Assembly: GCA_035765635.1 (NCBI GenBank)
Contig: DASTWZ010000051.1
Coordinates: forward strand, 48,546-112,545
Direction of reading: 5' to 3'
Source: EW11 sp035765635
Lineage (GTDB): Bacteria; Verrucomicrobiota; Verrucomicrobiia; Opitutales; Opitutaceae
Length of the DNA: 64,000 nucleotides
How positions within the stretch are numbered: the first letter of the stretch is position 1; each line of letters opens with the position of its first letter. Below, one piece after another: positions 9,441 through 19,200 of this stretch. Below the pieces are notes generated by a model. The model was not told where the DNA came from. It searched no databases and saw only the letters and a program-made list of their open reading frames with translations. The position numbers and the translations under genes are program-made.

Positions 9441-11114
9441 CTAGGGAAGATCAGGGCGCTCGAAAAGCGCCATGCGCAAGCCGGGAAACGCAATCTCGTC
9501 CACGAGCTTCAGATTCGATTCCGCCCAGGCATTCGTCTCCGCGCGCAGCGACGCGAGTTGATGGTCGTAGGGCCAGGCACCCGCGTCGCCCTCCTCGGTG
9601 AGAAAAACAAAATCGCTGTGATGCAACCGCTCCCAATAAAGCGCGGGATCCTGCGCCTCGATGCCGGTGGGAAGAGTCATGATGAATGGAATCCAGCGGT
9701 GCTGCCGCTCGTAACAGATTACGCGCAAGACCTGGGCGTCGAGGCAATCGGTGACGCGATCGACGGCCACACGCGGATGTTCCAATTTCGCGCGGGCCGA
9801 GCGCTTCGCGATGTAGTCGGCCAAAGTCGCGACATGGCGCGCAGAAGCCGTGAACTCACCCGAATGCGGGTCATGCTTCATCGTCACGAAGAAACAACCG
9901 AAACAGAGGGAAACGACACCTGCGGCGATGTAGGCGCGGGTTCGCGAACCGCAGGGCACGAGAAAACGCTGCAGAAGAAGCCAGGCGGCCGCGGCGAGTC
10001 CTGGTATCATGATTCCCAATACATATTCGGACTTCTGCCGGTGGAGGATCAGAATGATGGCGGGAGCGATGAAGAATACCAACGCGGGAAACAGCGCGGG
10101 ATATCGAGGAACGAAACGGAAATTCTTCTCGCGCGGACTGGCGGGCCGAATGAGCAGGCCGACGGACGCGGCGACGAGCGCGATCGCCCAAAGCCACGGG
10201 TAAACCGTTCCCACGTGCATGGATTGAACGTGCGAGAAGAGCCAGTCCGCCGAGCGGCGCAGGCCCATGTTGGGCGAACGCAGCGCGCTTTCCGGTCCCG
10301 TGAAATGACCGATGAGGTAATAGTCGAAAACGATGCGACGATTGATCCAGAAAATCGGACCGGCGACGGCGAACGCGATGAGCGCTGAAATCAAAAGGTT
10401 GACCAAGCGCCGCACGCGATTCTCTGGCGCCGCCAGGACCCAGGTGGCGAACGCCAGGTAAATCAGAAAGAAGTAGGTTCCAGTCAGGAAGCGCGTGAGC
10501 AGGACGAGCGCGGTGGCGAGGCCAAACAAAATTGCGCCGCCGAGACGTTGAAAGCGGTCGGTGTTTTCGGCGGCGGCGAGCGCGATGCCCATCGTGCACA
10601 CCGCGAACCAGTCGAGCCGGAAGTCGAATGCCGAACCCGGCTCGTCGGCCCAGCCAGAGCGCAACGTCAGCAGCAACGCGGCCGCGACAAAGGCTGCCGA
10701 CTTCGATTTTGTCTGGCGTAGTGCCAGCGCGAATACAGCGACCTGCCAGGCGAGGAAGGCGAGCATGTTCAGGCTCAGCGCGGCGCTGCGCGAGGGCCCC
10801 ACGAACCAGAAAAGCAGAATGGCCCAGAAATCGTGCAGCGTGCCTTGAGCGGACGGATTCACCAGCGCTTCGCGCAAACCGGTCGCGAGCCCGACGGTCT
10901 TGGTGTGCTCGAAGCCGTAATAGCTTTCCGAGAGATATTGTATCTGATCGTTCCAGCGCGGGTAAACCCACGACTGATGCCGCGACCCGATTTTGTCGAA
11001 GACGAGAAATTCCAGCAGCAACAACAGTCCCAAACCAAGCCAGAGCGCGGGCTTGGCGCGCGGATCGGTCCCGCCGCGCATCTTATTTTTTAACGCGTTC
11101 GACGGCGTATCCAT
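9441..11114 (-). CDS. GT-C-like polytopic membrane protein (PMT-type fold)
   Basis: 557 aa with a single N-terminal helix, then an acidic loop (RWNDQIQYLSESYYGFEH) and about ten further hydrophobic segments, ending in a short soluble tail. The order helix - acidic first periplasmic loop - many helices is typical of GT-C glycosyltransferases that use polyprenyl-phosphate sugars. The loop carries Asp55-like and Glu residues, but the catalytic one cannot be fixed by eye. ATG 11114 overlaps the end of the upstream gene by 32 nt; the ATG at 11081, one base after that stop, is a strong alternative. It is probably co-transcribed with the gene at 11083-11595 and the acyltransferase downstream. Confidence 0.78.
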   Translation of the reverse strand: MDTPSNALKNKMRGGTDPRAKPALWLGLGLLLLLEFLVFDKIGSRHQSWVYPRWNDQIQYLSESYYGFEHTKTVGLATGLREALVNPSAQGTLHDFWAILLFWFVGPSRSAALSLNMLAFLAWQVAVFALALRQTKSKSAAFVAAALLLTLRSGWADEPGSAFDFRLDWFAVCTMGIALAAAENTDRFQRLGGAILFGLATALVLLTRFLTGTYFFLIYLAFATWVLAAPENRVRRLVNLLISALIAFAVAGPIFWINRRIVFDYYLIGHFTGPESALRSPNMGLRRSADWLFSHVQSMHVGTVYPWLWAIALVAASVGLLIRPASPREKNFRFVPRYPALFPALVFFIAPAIILILHRQKSEYVLGIMIPGLAAAAWLLLQRFLVPCGSRTRAYIAAGVVSLCFGCFFVTMKHDPHSGEFTASARHVATLADYIAKRSARAKLEHPRVAVDRVTDCLDAQVLRVICYERQHRWIPFIMTLPTGIEAQDPALYWERLHHSDFVFLTEEGDAGAWPYDHQLASLRAETNAWAESNLKLVDEIAFPGLRMALFERPDLP

Positions 11115-11595
11115 CGATCATGCGCGGTGCGGCGCCCTTCGCTTCGGGCGAGTGATCGAGGATGTAGTAGGCGTCGAGCCGGGGGTAACGACGTTCGCTC
11201 TCGTTGATGAAAAGGATCTCGAACGTCACGCGCGTGCTGTCGCGCTTTTCGTCGCGACGCACGGAGACGATCTTGAAGCGATCGCCAACATGCACTGTAT
11301 CCAAAATTCGGACACCGGGCAGTTCCTTGCCCACGTTCGCGTCCGTCACCTCGTTCGGCAGTTGAGAGACGCTGGACGGCAGATCTGGAGCGTTTGCGCC
11401 GACCAGGGGATAACTCGTCTTTTCGTTGTCCAATTTGAAGATATAACAGTCGCGTTCGAAAATGTATTCTTTGCCCGGCAGGGTATTATATTCGGGCAGG
11501 CCATTCACGTAGACGGTCTTTGTGCCGCTGCGCTGTATCAAGACGAAAGCGGCGACCGCAATTACCACGGCGGCAACCAGGATCCATTTGGTCAT
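11083..11595 (-). CDS. Membrane-anchored hypothetical protein
   Basis: 170 aa. Residues 4-20 form a single hydrophobic helix (WILVAAVVIAVAAFVLI), which is a signal anchor or uncleaved signal peptide with a short cytoplasmic N-terminus. The remainder is a polar, probably periplasmic domain with motifs such as VHVGDRFKIVSVRRDE and ILFINESERRYPRLDAYYILD, suggesting a small beta-rich fold. I do not recognise a family. It is divergently placed from the flavoprotein at 11738 and leads the short minus-strand run 11595 to 7585, so it may be an accessory protein of the adjacent GT-C-like enzyme. Confidence 0.7.
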   Translation of the reverse strand: MTKWILVAAVVIAVAAFVLIQRSGTKTVYVNGLPEYNTLPGKEYIFERDCYIFKLDNEKTSYPLVGANAPDLPSSVSQLPNEVTDANVGKELPGVRILDTVHVGDRFKIVSVRRDEKRDSTRVTFEILFINESERRYPRLDAYYILDHSPEAKGAAPRMIDGYAVERVKK

Positions 11596-11737
11596 GCTTC
11601 CGATGTTTGGCCGGTGCCCGACGATTGGCCAAGTGGAATTCGCCGCGAGAAAATGCGATGCAGGAGGCCGGTTCTGAAAACGATTTCAAAACTGAACTTG
11701 TCGCAGATTGCACCGGCTGATTTCTTCCCGCTTCCAA

Positions 11738-13210
11738 ATGTCGATCGAACATACCGCAGTGCTTGTCGTGGGAGCGGGACCTGCGGGTCTCACCGCAGCG
11801 TTCGAAACGCAGAAGGCCGGCATCCAGACACTGGTGATCGAGAAGGATCCTCGTTATGTCGGCGGCATTTCGCGCACGGTCGAGTATCGCGGTTATCGTT
11901 TCGACATCGGAGGCCATCGTTTCTTCAGCAAGAGCAATGAAGTCACGCAGTGGTGGAAAGAACGTTTACCGGACGATTTCATTTCGGTGCGGCGCATGTC
12001 GCGGATTTTTTATCGACGGAAGTATTTCGATTATCCGCTCAAGCCGTGGAACGCGCTCAGCGGCCTCGGATTCTTCACCAGCGTGGCGTGTGTGTGCAGT
12101 TATGCGTGGTCGCGCCTCTTTCCGATCAAACCGGAGAAATCATTCGAGGACTGGGTCACGAATCGCTTTGGACGCCGCCTGTTCTCCATCTTTTTCAAAA
12201 CCTACACCGAAAAAGTCTGGGGCATTCCGACCTCGGAACTGAGCGCGGATTGGGCGGCGCAGCGCATCAAGGGGCTCTCGCTTTCGAAGGCCATCATCAA
12301 CGCGTTTCGCGGAAAACAGAAGGGAAAGAGCGCTGCGGTGATCAAGACGTTGATCGACACGTTCGAATATCCGCGCCTCGGACCGGGCCAGATGTGGGAG
12401 AAAACGGCGGACGATCTGCAGCGCATGGGCGGCCGGCTCGAAATGGGCGCGAGAGTGACGAGGCTGCATCATCGCGACGGAGAAATCGTCGCCGCGGAGA
12501 TCGTTTCGAATGGAGCGTCACGTCGCGTGACGGCGGACCAATTCATTGTATCGATGCCGCTGCAGGAGACGGTCCTGGCGTTTGATCCGCCGCTGCCGGA
12601 AAATATTTTGGCTGCCGCGCGCAAGCTGGCGTATCGCGATTTTCTCACGGTTGCGCTGGTCGTCGAAGGAGAAAATCCGTTTCCGGATAACTGGATTTAT
12701 ATACATGACCCGGCGGTGAAATTGGGCCGGATTCAGAATTTCAAGAATTGGAGCGAAGCGTTAATCGGTCGCGAGGGCACGACGTGTCTGGGCCTGGAAT
12801 ATTTTTGTTTCGAGGGCGACGGTCTCTGGACGATGAAAGACGCGGACCTGATCGAGCTTGGAAAACGCGAGCTCGTTCAACTCGGATTGGCCAAAGCCGA
12901 GCAGGTGAAAGATGGCGCTGTGGTACGCATCGAAAAGGCCTATCCAGTGTACGACCCCGGCTATCAGGAGCGCGTGCAAACGATCCGGCGCGCGCTGCAG
13001 GCATACGCCAAAAATCTCCAGGTGGTCGGCCGCAATGGCATGCACAAGTACAACAACCAGGATCATTCGATGATGACCGCGTTGCTGGCCGCGAAGAATC
13101 TGCAAGGCGGCCGGTTCAATCTGTGGAATGTCAACAGCGACGCGGAATATCACGAAGAAGAGCGCGCCACAGACCGCACCGGCCGCGTCATGCCCGAGCG
13201 AGTGAGCTAG
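11738..13210 (+). CDS. FAD/NAD(P)-binding oxidoreductase, UDP-galactopyranose-mutase-like / amine-oxidase fold
   Basis: 490 aa from ATG 11738 (MSIEHTAVLVVGAGPAGLTA). A dinucleotide-binding motif GAGPAGLTAA (residues 12-21) is followed by VIEKDPRYVGGISRT and GYRFDIGGHRFF, the GGxxR-like FAD signature of protoporphyrinogen-oxidase and UDP-galactopyranose-mutase relatives. The C-terminus has the flavin-closing segment LQVVGRNGMHKYNNQDHSM. Proteins of this type often accompany glycosyltransferase clusters, where they act on lipid- or nucleotide-linked sugars; the exact reaction is unknown. The in-frame TTG at 11708 is rejected because the ATG directly precedes the nucleotide-binding strand. It stands alone on the plus strand between two minus-strand operons. 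Confidence 0.85.
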   Translation: MSIEHTAVLVVGAGPAGLTAAFETQKAGIQTLVIEKDPRYVGGISRTVEYRGYRFDIGGHRFFSKSNEVTQWWKERLPDDFISVRRMSRIFYRRKYFDYPLKPWNALSGLGFFTSVACVCSYAWSRLFPIKPEKSFEDWVTNRFGRRLFSIFFKTYTEKVWGIPTSELSADWAAQRIKGLSLSKAIINAFRGKQKGKSAAVIKTLIDTFEYPRLGPGQMWEKTADDLQRMGGRLEMGARVTRLHHRDGEIVAAEIVSNGASRRVTADQFIVSMPLQETVLAFDPPLPENILAAARKLAYRDFLTVALVVEGENPFPDNWIYIHDPAVKLGRIQNFKNWSEALIGREGTTCLGLEYFCFEGDGLWTMKDADLIELGKRELVQLGLAKAEQVKDGAVVRIEKAYPVYDPGYQERVQTIRRALQAYAKNLQVVGRNGMHKYNNQDHSMMTALLAAKNLQGGRFNLWNVNSDAEYHEEERATDRTGRVMPERVS

Positions 13211-13229
13211 GTGAAGCGGCGGTTTGGTT

Positions 13230-13426
13230 TTTTAGCCGCGAAGAGGCGCAAGAAGCGCAAAGAGGACTTTTGGTGTGTCTGAGATACTCAGACATTCCTA
13301 TCCCAGACGCGGATTGTTTGGTTTGGAGCTCCAAACCTACTGAAAACTGACTAAGTTCTCGCAACTGAGCAGCTCTGTCCACGGACAATCCTCTTTGCTC
13401 TTTTTGCGCCTTTTTGTGGCTAAAAA
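13230..13426. repeat. Inverted pair of the GAAGAGGCGCAA dispersed repeat
   Basis: The spacer between two convergent genes has a left arm at about 13230-13267 (TTAGCCGCGAAGAGGCGCAA, then an AAGCGCAAAGAGGA tail) and a right arm at about 13387-13426 that is its imperfect reverse complement, about 120 bp apart. Single copies of the same sequence occur near 29561, 35261, 38370, 60457 and 63851. Transcripts entering from either side could fold across the arms, so a terminator-like or mRNA-protecting role is possible, though there is no U tract of the classical kind. Confidence 0.75.
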
Positions 13427-13428
13427 GA

Positions 13429-16245
13429 TTACGGTTTTTCCGGAATCGGCAGGCGTTCGACTTCCAGGATCTGTCCGACGAATTTTGGCTCTGTATTCGA
13501 AACGCCGATACGGCTCTCGCCGACGGTGACGTCCTTGATTTCGGATTCGTAGGAAAACACTTCGCGGTCCACGACCTTCGTGCCGTTGAGCGTGACGGTG
13601 ATATGCTTTCGCAAGGCTTCGAGGCGGGCTGGATCGATTGACTTCAGCTTCGGGTGCCCGGGCGGATAAAGCGCGCCGCTGCTCACGACGAAATCCTGCT
13701 CGGCGTAATAATCGACCGCGATTGGTTCGCTGACATAGAGCGGCAGTCCCCAGACATCGACACCGATTTTGATGTGGGTCGGGTCGGTGTACTGAATGAA
13801 AATGAACGTGCCTTCACCCTTCTTTCCGGTCGTGACGAGCGGTTGGGAACGACCTGTTTCCTTGCGCGGCAGGATCAGCCTGATGTGAAGCGGCCCGGCT
13901 GCCTCGGCGTAGGCGTGCTCCCGCGCCGAGCGATTGCGGAAAAACGTCACACCTCCCACCAGCACGGCGATCACGATCACCGCCGCGGCGACGCGGAGCA
14001 AAATTGGACCAATCGGGCGACGCGAGGGCGTATCCGTATCCGCACTACGCGGAATGTCCTCGGGCTCGCGTTGGACGAAAACGAAATACCCGCCGAATCC
14101 GAAGAACCCGAGCCAGGCGATTGCTGCCGTCCAGAAAGCGACGCGCGCCAAACCGGGTCCTGTGTAGTTTATTTCCACTACACTGTCGCCGGCAGGCACG
14201 GGAAACATCAGCAAACGCGCGGGAGATTCCTGCGCGCGGACCGGTTTGCCGTTCACGATGGGCGTGTAGCCCTTCACGAAAATCCGCGGTGTCTCGAGAT
14301 AGGCCGGCGCATCCGCGTGCACGCGAACGCGGAACGGCACCCAGCTATCGACCCGCACGGGCAGCTTGGCTTCGTCGATCGGTCGCAGGCTGAAATTCGC
14401 GAAGCTTGCGACGCCTGTCGCGCCCAGGCCGGGAGCGACAAGTTTCAATGTCACTTCCTCGTCCTCGTTCGCGGTCGTCCAAAGCGTGAGGGCGTGATTG
14501 TTTTCCGGCAACATTCCAAAACCCTGCGATGCGCCGGCCTTGGGCAGCTTGTATTCCCGAAACGTGTGTGGGCCGACGATCTGAAGCGAGGCATCGAGGG
14601 GAGCGCTCTGAAAATTGAAATCCAGACGATAACGCGTGTTTGGTTTCAGGGTGAAACGAGGCTTCAGCTCGACGAAGTCTCCGTCCGCCTGGGCCGTGCG
14701 AAAAGCGCCCTCCTGAACAGGCTGGCCGAGGCTGCCCGGCGCATTCCAATTGCTGGCCGCAACATCCATCGTGCCGGGCTGCAGAAGACGGAGTTCCATC
14801 TTCGGATCCATCACGCCGTTCACGAAGTACGGCGGAGCGCCGATGAAAGCGTACGAGGTAACCGTGAGGTCGATGTTTTCGGGGCGGTGAACGATCGCGC
14901 TGCGCTCGGCATCGATACGCGTGCCCAGCCCGCGCCCGACGAAGTGCCACGCTTCGTAAGCGGTCCACACGCCGCCTGCGATCAACGCCAAGCCTAGCGC
15001 GTCGCGAAAGATCTTTGGCCGCGCCCAATCCAGCGAGAAAGAGAGACCTCCCGCGGCGAAGCCGAAAATCGCGAAGGCGGTGATGAGAAGATACAGCCGT
15101 TGCATCGGCCAGTAGCTCGTCATCGTCGCGACCATGGAGGGCACGTGGGTCCACAGCCATGCATTCAACCCCGGCACAGGCGTGGTGAAGATCAGATAGA
15201 AGCCCGCGATGGCGCAGAGCAGCAGCGCATCGAACCGGCGTCGAGCGATCGCTCCAAGCGTGGCAATCGCGAGCAGCGCCCAATAGGCGTAGCCGAGTTG
15301 AAAGTCGCTGAGTGCATCGGCCTTCGCGCTGACCGGGCGTAGGGAATCTTTGAATACACGGCTGACCTCGCCAATCGTGGTCACGGTGTCGCGCGCTTTC
15401 GTGGCCGAGGTGTAGTCCTGAATCGTCAGAGCCGACGCGAACGAGTAGCCGCAGAGCGCGAGGCAGAGTAGCGCGCCGGCCGCGGCGTTGAGTAATTCGC
15501 GGCCGCGCCAGCGCCACAACACGAAGAGCGGAAGTTGAAGAATCACTATCCCCGCGGTCAGCCAAAGCGCGACCGGCGGATGGGCCAGCCAGGTCGCCGC
15601 GATTGCTGCCCCGAGGAGGGCGTAGACCAGGAAACGCCGATCGCCGCGGAGCGTGCGAAGGGCGGCGCCCAGCGCGAGCGGCACGAACGGCAGCGTCGTG
15701 ACCGTCATGTAGAGATCCATCGAGTACGCCGGCGCGAGAACGCCGGGGGCGAGGACGAAGCCGCTCGCGAGAACCAGGGCGAGACCGGGCGCGATCGAGG
15801 TCGCGCGGCGCAGTGAAGCGTAGGCGCTGAACGCCGCGCCGATAAGGCTCAACGCGAGCGTTAGGTTTTGCAGGGCCCAGAAATTGAGCTGTCGAAATGT
15901 GACGAGATCGAGCAGCCCCGCGAAGTAGGCCATGAAGGGCGCCGTGCGGATCGGGTGAACCCGGCCGTTGAAGGCGTATTCGGATTGGCCGACGAGAACG
16001 GGAAAGACGCCTTCGCGAAATTGTTTAACCGCATCCGCGGTCGCCAAGCTGTAGTTGTAGGCCTCGCCCGTGCCGAGTCCGCGGGTCGTGATAAAAGGCG
16101 ACGCGGCGATCCAACCGATGCAGAAAAGAATGCCGACGCGTTTCAGGTACTCCGGCCAGGCAACCTTGGTGGGTCGGCGGGAAAACCAGATCCATCCCAC
16201 CGCCAAGGCGGGAAGCAAGAGAAGCGCGAAAACGAACCAAGGCAT
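13429..16245 (-). CDS. Giant polytopic membrane protein, YfhO/GT-C-like, one copy of the LYPP domain
   Basis: 938 aa. The N-terminal half is strongly hydrophobic with many predicted helices and a first exported loop GLGTGEAYNYSLATADAVKQ, nearly the same as GSGEAYNYSLALADAI in the upstream paralogue. An exported YfhO-like block follows (SWVPFRVRV ... FVKGYTPIVNGKPV ... MFPVPAGDSVVEINY), then a helix pair and a C-terminal soluble domain at residues 784-938 with IGVDVWG and SSGALYPPGHP. This is the last gene of the minus-strand run beginning at 29488, 38 bp after the previous gene. The architecture suggests a lipid-linked sugar transferase or flippase with a carbohydrate-binding appendage; that is inference. 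Confidence 0.8.
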   Translation of the reverse strand: MPWFVFALLLLPALAVGWIWFSRRPTKVAWPEYLKRVGILFCIGWIAASPFITTRGLGTGEAYNYSLATADAVKQFREGVFPVLVGQSEYAFNGRVHPIRTAPFMAYFAGLLDLVTFRQLNFWALQNLTLALSLIGAAFSAYASLRRATSIAPGLALVLASGFVLAPGVLAPAYSMDLYMTVTTLPFVPLALGAALRTLRGDRRFLVYALLGAAIAATWLAHPPVALWLTAGIVILQLPLFVLWRWRGRELLNAAAGALLCLALCGYSFASALTIQDYTSATKARDTVTTIGEVSRVFKDSLRPVSAKADALSDFQLGYAYWALLAIATLGAIARRRFDALLLCAIAGFYLIFTTPVPGLNAWLWTHVPSMVATMTSYWPMQRLYLLITAFAIFGFAAGGLSFSLDWARPKIFRDALGLALIAGGVWTAYEAWHFVGRGLGTRIDAERSAIVHRPENIDLTVTSYAFIGAPPYFVNGVMDPKMELRLLQPGTMDVAASNWNAPGSLGQPVQEGAFRTAQADGDFVELKPRFTLKPNTRYRLDFNFQSAPLDASLQIVGPHTFREYKLPKAGASQGFGMLPENNHALTLWTTANEDEEVTLKLVAPGLGATGVASFANFSLRPIDEAKLPVRVDSWVPFRVRVHADAPAYLETPRIFVKGYTPIVNGKPVRAQESPARLLMFPVPAGDSVVEINYTGPGLARVAFWTAAIAWLGFFGFGGYFVFVQREPEDIPRSADTDTPSRRPIGPILLRVAAAVIVIAVLVGGVTFFRNRSAREHAYAEAAGPLHIRLILPRKETGRSQPLVTTGKKGEGTFIFIQYTDPTHIKIGVDVWGLPLYVSEPIAVDYYAEQDFVVSSGALYPPGHPKLKSIDPARLEALRKHITVTLNGTKVVDREVFSYESEIKDVTVGESRIGVSNTEPKFVGQILEVERLPIPEKP

Positions 16246-16283
16246 GATCGCTAGTTAGCCGAGAGCGCTTCCTTCGCGACAAG

Positions 16284-19200
16284 TCATTTATCTTTTTCGC
16301 CCGTTACCGGCGGTTCAACTGGCGTTGCCGCGGGAAGTCCGGAGCGACGCACCGCGTGAATTTGGCCGCTGAAAATTGGTCCACAGGTCGAACTGCCAAT
16401 CTGATTTTCGCCCACGCAAACCTGCTCGCGGGTGGTCGGGTGAAATGGCACGGCGGCGTCCAGCACGACTTTCCCGTCGAGGGAAATAATCATGTGGCCG
16501 AGCAGCCGCTCCTTCACGTCCGGAGCAACTCCGTTCCAAGCGCTGTCATTGCTCGGTGGATACAAAGATCCCAGGCTGATCGAAACGCGGTGCGGCACGG
16601 AATAGTCGATTTCCACGGGAGGCGATTTGGGCGCGCCGAGTCCCCAATGATCGACACCGAACTCGATGTGATTGGCGTCGACGTATTGGCTGAACACGAG
16701 ATCGCCCGCGCCGGTTTTTCCGGTCACGACCAACGGCTCGGGTTGAACGGTCGGTTGATTCGCAAACGTGGCGTACAACTCATAGGCGCCTTCCGTGGCG
16801 GCAAGAGTCGAACTGGAACTGGTCGGATCGACTTCGATCTCCAGCGATTTGCCGAGAAATCGCGCCGCGGTGTCATGCGCATTCGAAAAATTCGTGCCGC
16901 GATTCAGGACGAGCGGCTTTTGCAATGGCAGGAGCCCGAGCGGACCAGCCAGATGCTCGCCTTTGTGTTCGAAGCGCGCTTGTAGTGGCGAATCCACTAC
17001 AGCATGCCCGAGCACGCAGCGCACGTCCGTCAGGGATGTCGCCGGAATCGGCGGTGTTTCAATCGTCTCGCCGCGGGCGTCCACGAAACCGTACACGAGT
17101 CGGTCATCGAATTTGCGGATAACGTAGGCCACGCCTTCGCGTCCATCCGGACCAACCGAGAAGAGCGGCAAACGGGTTTCGAACTCCGCGCCGCTTGCGT
17201 CGAGCTGGATGTTGACCGTCGAAGCATCGATCAAGGCCAGCGGCGTGTAGAAAGGAATGCGTTCCGAGCCGAGAAATTCACCATGGAATGTGGCGTCGGC
17301 CAGCGAACCGCCGATGGCAGAGCCGCCCATGTGGATTTGTTCGGGCGTGGTTTCGTAGGACGGCAGATCGCCAAAGACGACGGACTTTCCGTTCAGCTCC
17401 GCCCGAACGAAGCGGCGCAATTGCTGTTGCGCGAAGCGCGGCAGCGTTTTCATGCGCGGAGCGGCGGGTGGGTAGAGCGCTCCGAAGTCGACCACCAGTT
17501 CCTGAGCCTGTCCTCGCCGAATGGGAGTGGGTTGTCCCATGAGCAGCGTTCCCCACACATCGATGCCGATCTGGAGGTGAGCCGCATCCGGATAGACATA
17601 AAAAACGATCACGCCCTGGCCGGCGGTGCCGGTGCTCATCAATGCTTCGCGGTGGCCCACCAATGAATTCGGCACCACAAATTTCAACCGGAGCGGGCCG
17701 ACTGGCATGCCATGCGGCCGGCTCGAGTAGGCGAGCAGCGCCCAAATTCCGATCCCTGCCGCGAGCACGGCGGCGCTGCCAAAGATGAACGATGGACGCC
17801 GCAAGGCGCGCAGACGCTGCCGGTCCGCTGGCGACAAGGCAGGCAGACGGCGAATGATTCTAACCGCCGTTGTGCGCCACGAAAAACGAAATACTCGGCT
17901 GATCGCCCAGGCGAAGGCGAGCAGGGCGGCCACTCCCGAAATCCATGCGGCTCGATAAACGTAGCCAGGAGCTTCGAAACAAAGCTCGACGATGCTGCGT
18001 CCTTTCGGGACAGGCAGCATCACGCCTCGGTACTGTGACATCTCGGTGCGCGTCTCGCGTCCGTTAACGCGTGCGATGTACCCAGGGGAATATTGCCGGA
18101 ATGTTTCCAGGTAGGCATTTTCCTCGGGCGAGTTGACCTCGATGCGCAGCGGGTAGAGCGAGAGGAGGCGCGCGGGCAAAGCGTTTCGGTCGATCTCACG
18201 CAGCGTAAAATCGGCGAATTGAGCCCATCCGGCATTCGGCCCATCCTTCGAATGATCGTTCTGAAGGACGACGTCCTCCGCCGTGCTGAGCGAGGTCCAG
18301 AGCGGCAGCGTGTGGCGATTCTCGGGCTTCATCCCAAAAGCCGCGGGAGAACCGGATTCCGGGAGATTGTAGAAGCGGGACAGCCCCGGGCCGTTGAACT
18401 GGAGGATGGCTCGATCTGGAGCGACGCGGAAATTGAAATCGAGCAGGTACTTCTTGCCTGGTTCGAGGTGGAGTTTGGGCAGGAATTTATGCGTGCCGGG
18501 CTCGGTCGCAGGATCCGCGACAAACGTGCCGCGCATCACTTCGCGTGAATGCGCGAGAGCCTGGGCGTGATTCGTCGTTATCTCAGTCGTGCCGTCGCGC
18601 AGGAGGCGAAGTTCGAGCTCCGGATCGACGACGCCATAAGTGAATCCGTATGGCGTGCCCAGGTACGAGTAGGACGTGACCGTAACGTCGATGTTGGAGT
18701 TGAGATAGCTCTGAATCGTCTTCTGCTCGTCCCAGCCCGTATGGGCGCCTTGCTTGAGGAAAGGATAAGCCTGGAACAACGTCCAACCGAGTATCAGGTA
18801 TCCGAATACAAGAAGGACGCGGCGGATTCGGCTCGCGAAAAATCCGCTGGCGAGCGCGGCAAGAAACACCACGAAGAGCGTCGCAAGCGGCATAGTCCGC
18901 TGCATCGGCCAGACATTCGTGAGCGAGTAAACCTGGGGCGGCACGCGCAGCCAGATCCATTGATTCACCACCGGAATGGGGCAGGTCACGACGAACAAGC
19001 CCGCGAGCGCGAGAAGAATGGCGAAGGCGGCCACGCGTTGGCCGCGTTGCCAAAATCTGCGCGCGCCAAAGAACGTCGCGATCAGGCCGCCGGCGAGAAG
19101 AACCCAGTGCGCGTAGCTGAGCTGCAGAGACGAGACCGAATCGATTGGGTGTGCCGCGCTGATCGGATGCCACCACTTCGGCCAGACTTCGCGGCCGATG

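Noticed and set aside
13230..13426. Inverted arms considered as insertion-sequence ends
   Set aside because: No transposase between the arms, only about 120 bp, and single copies exist elsewhere without partners.
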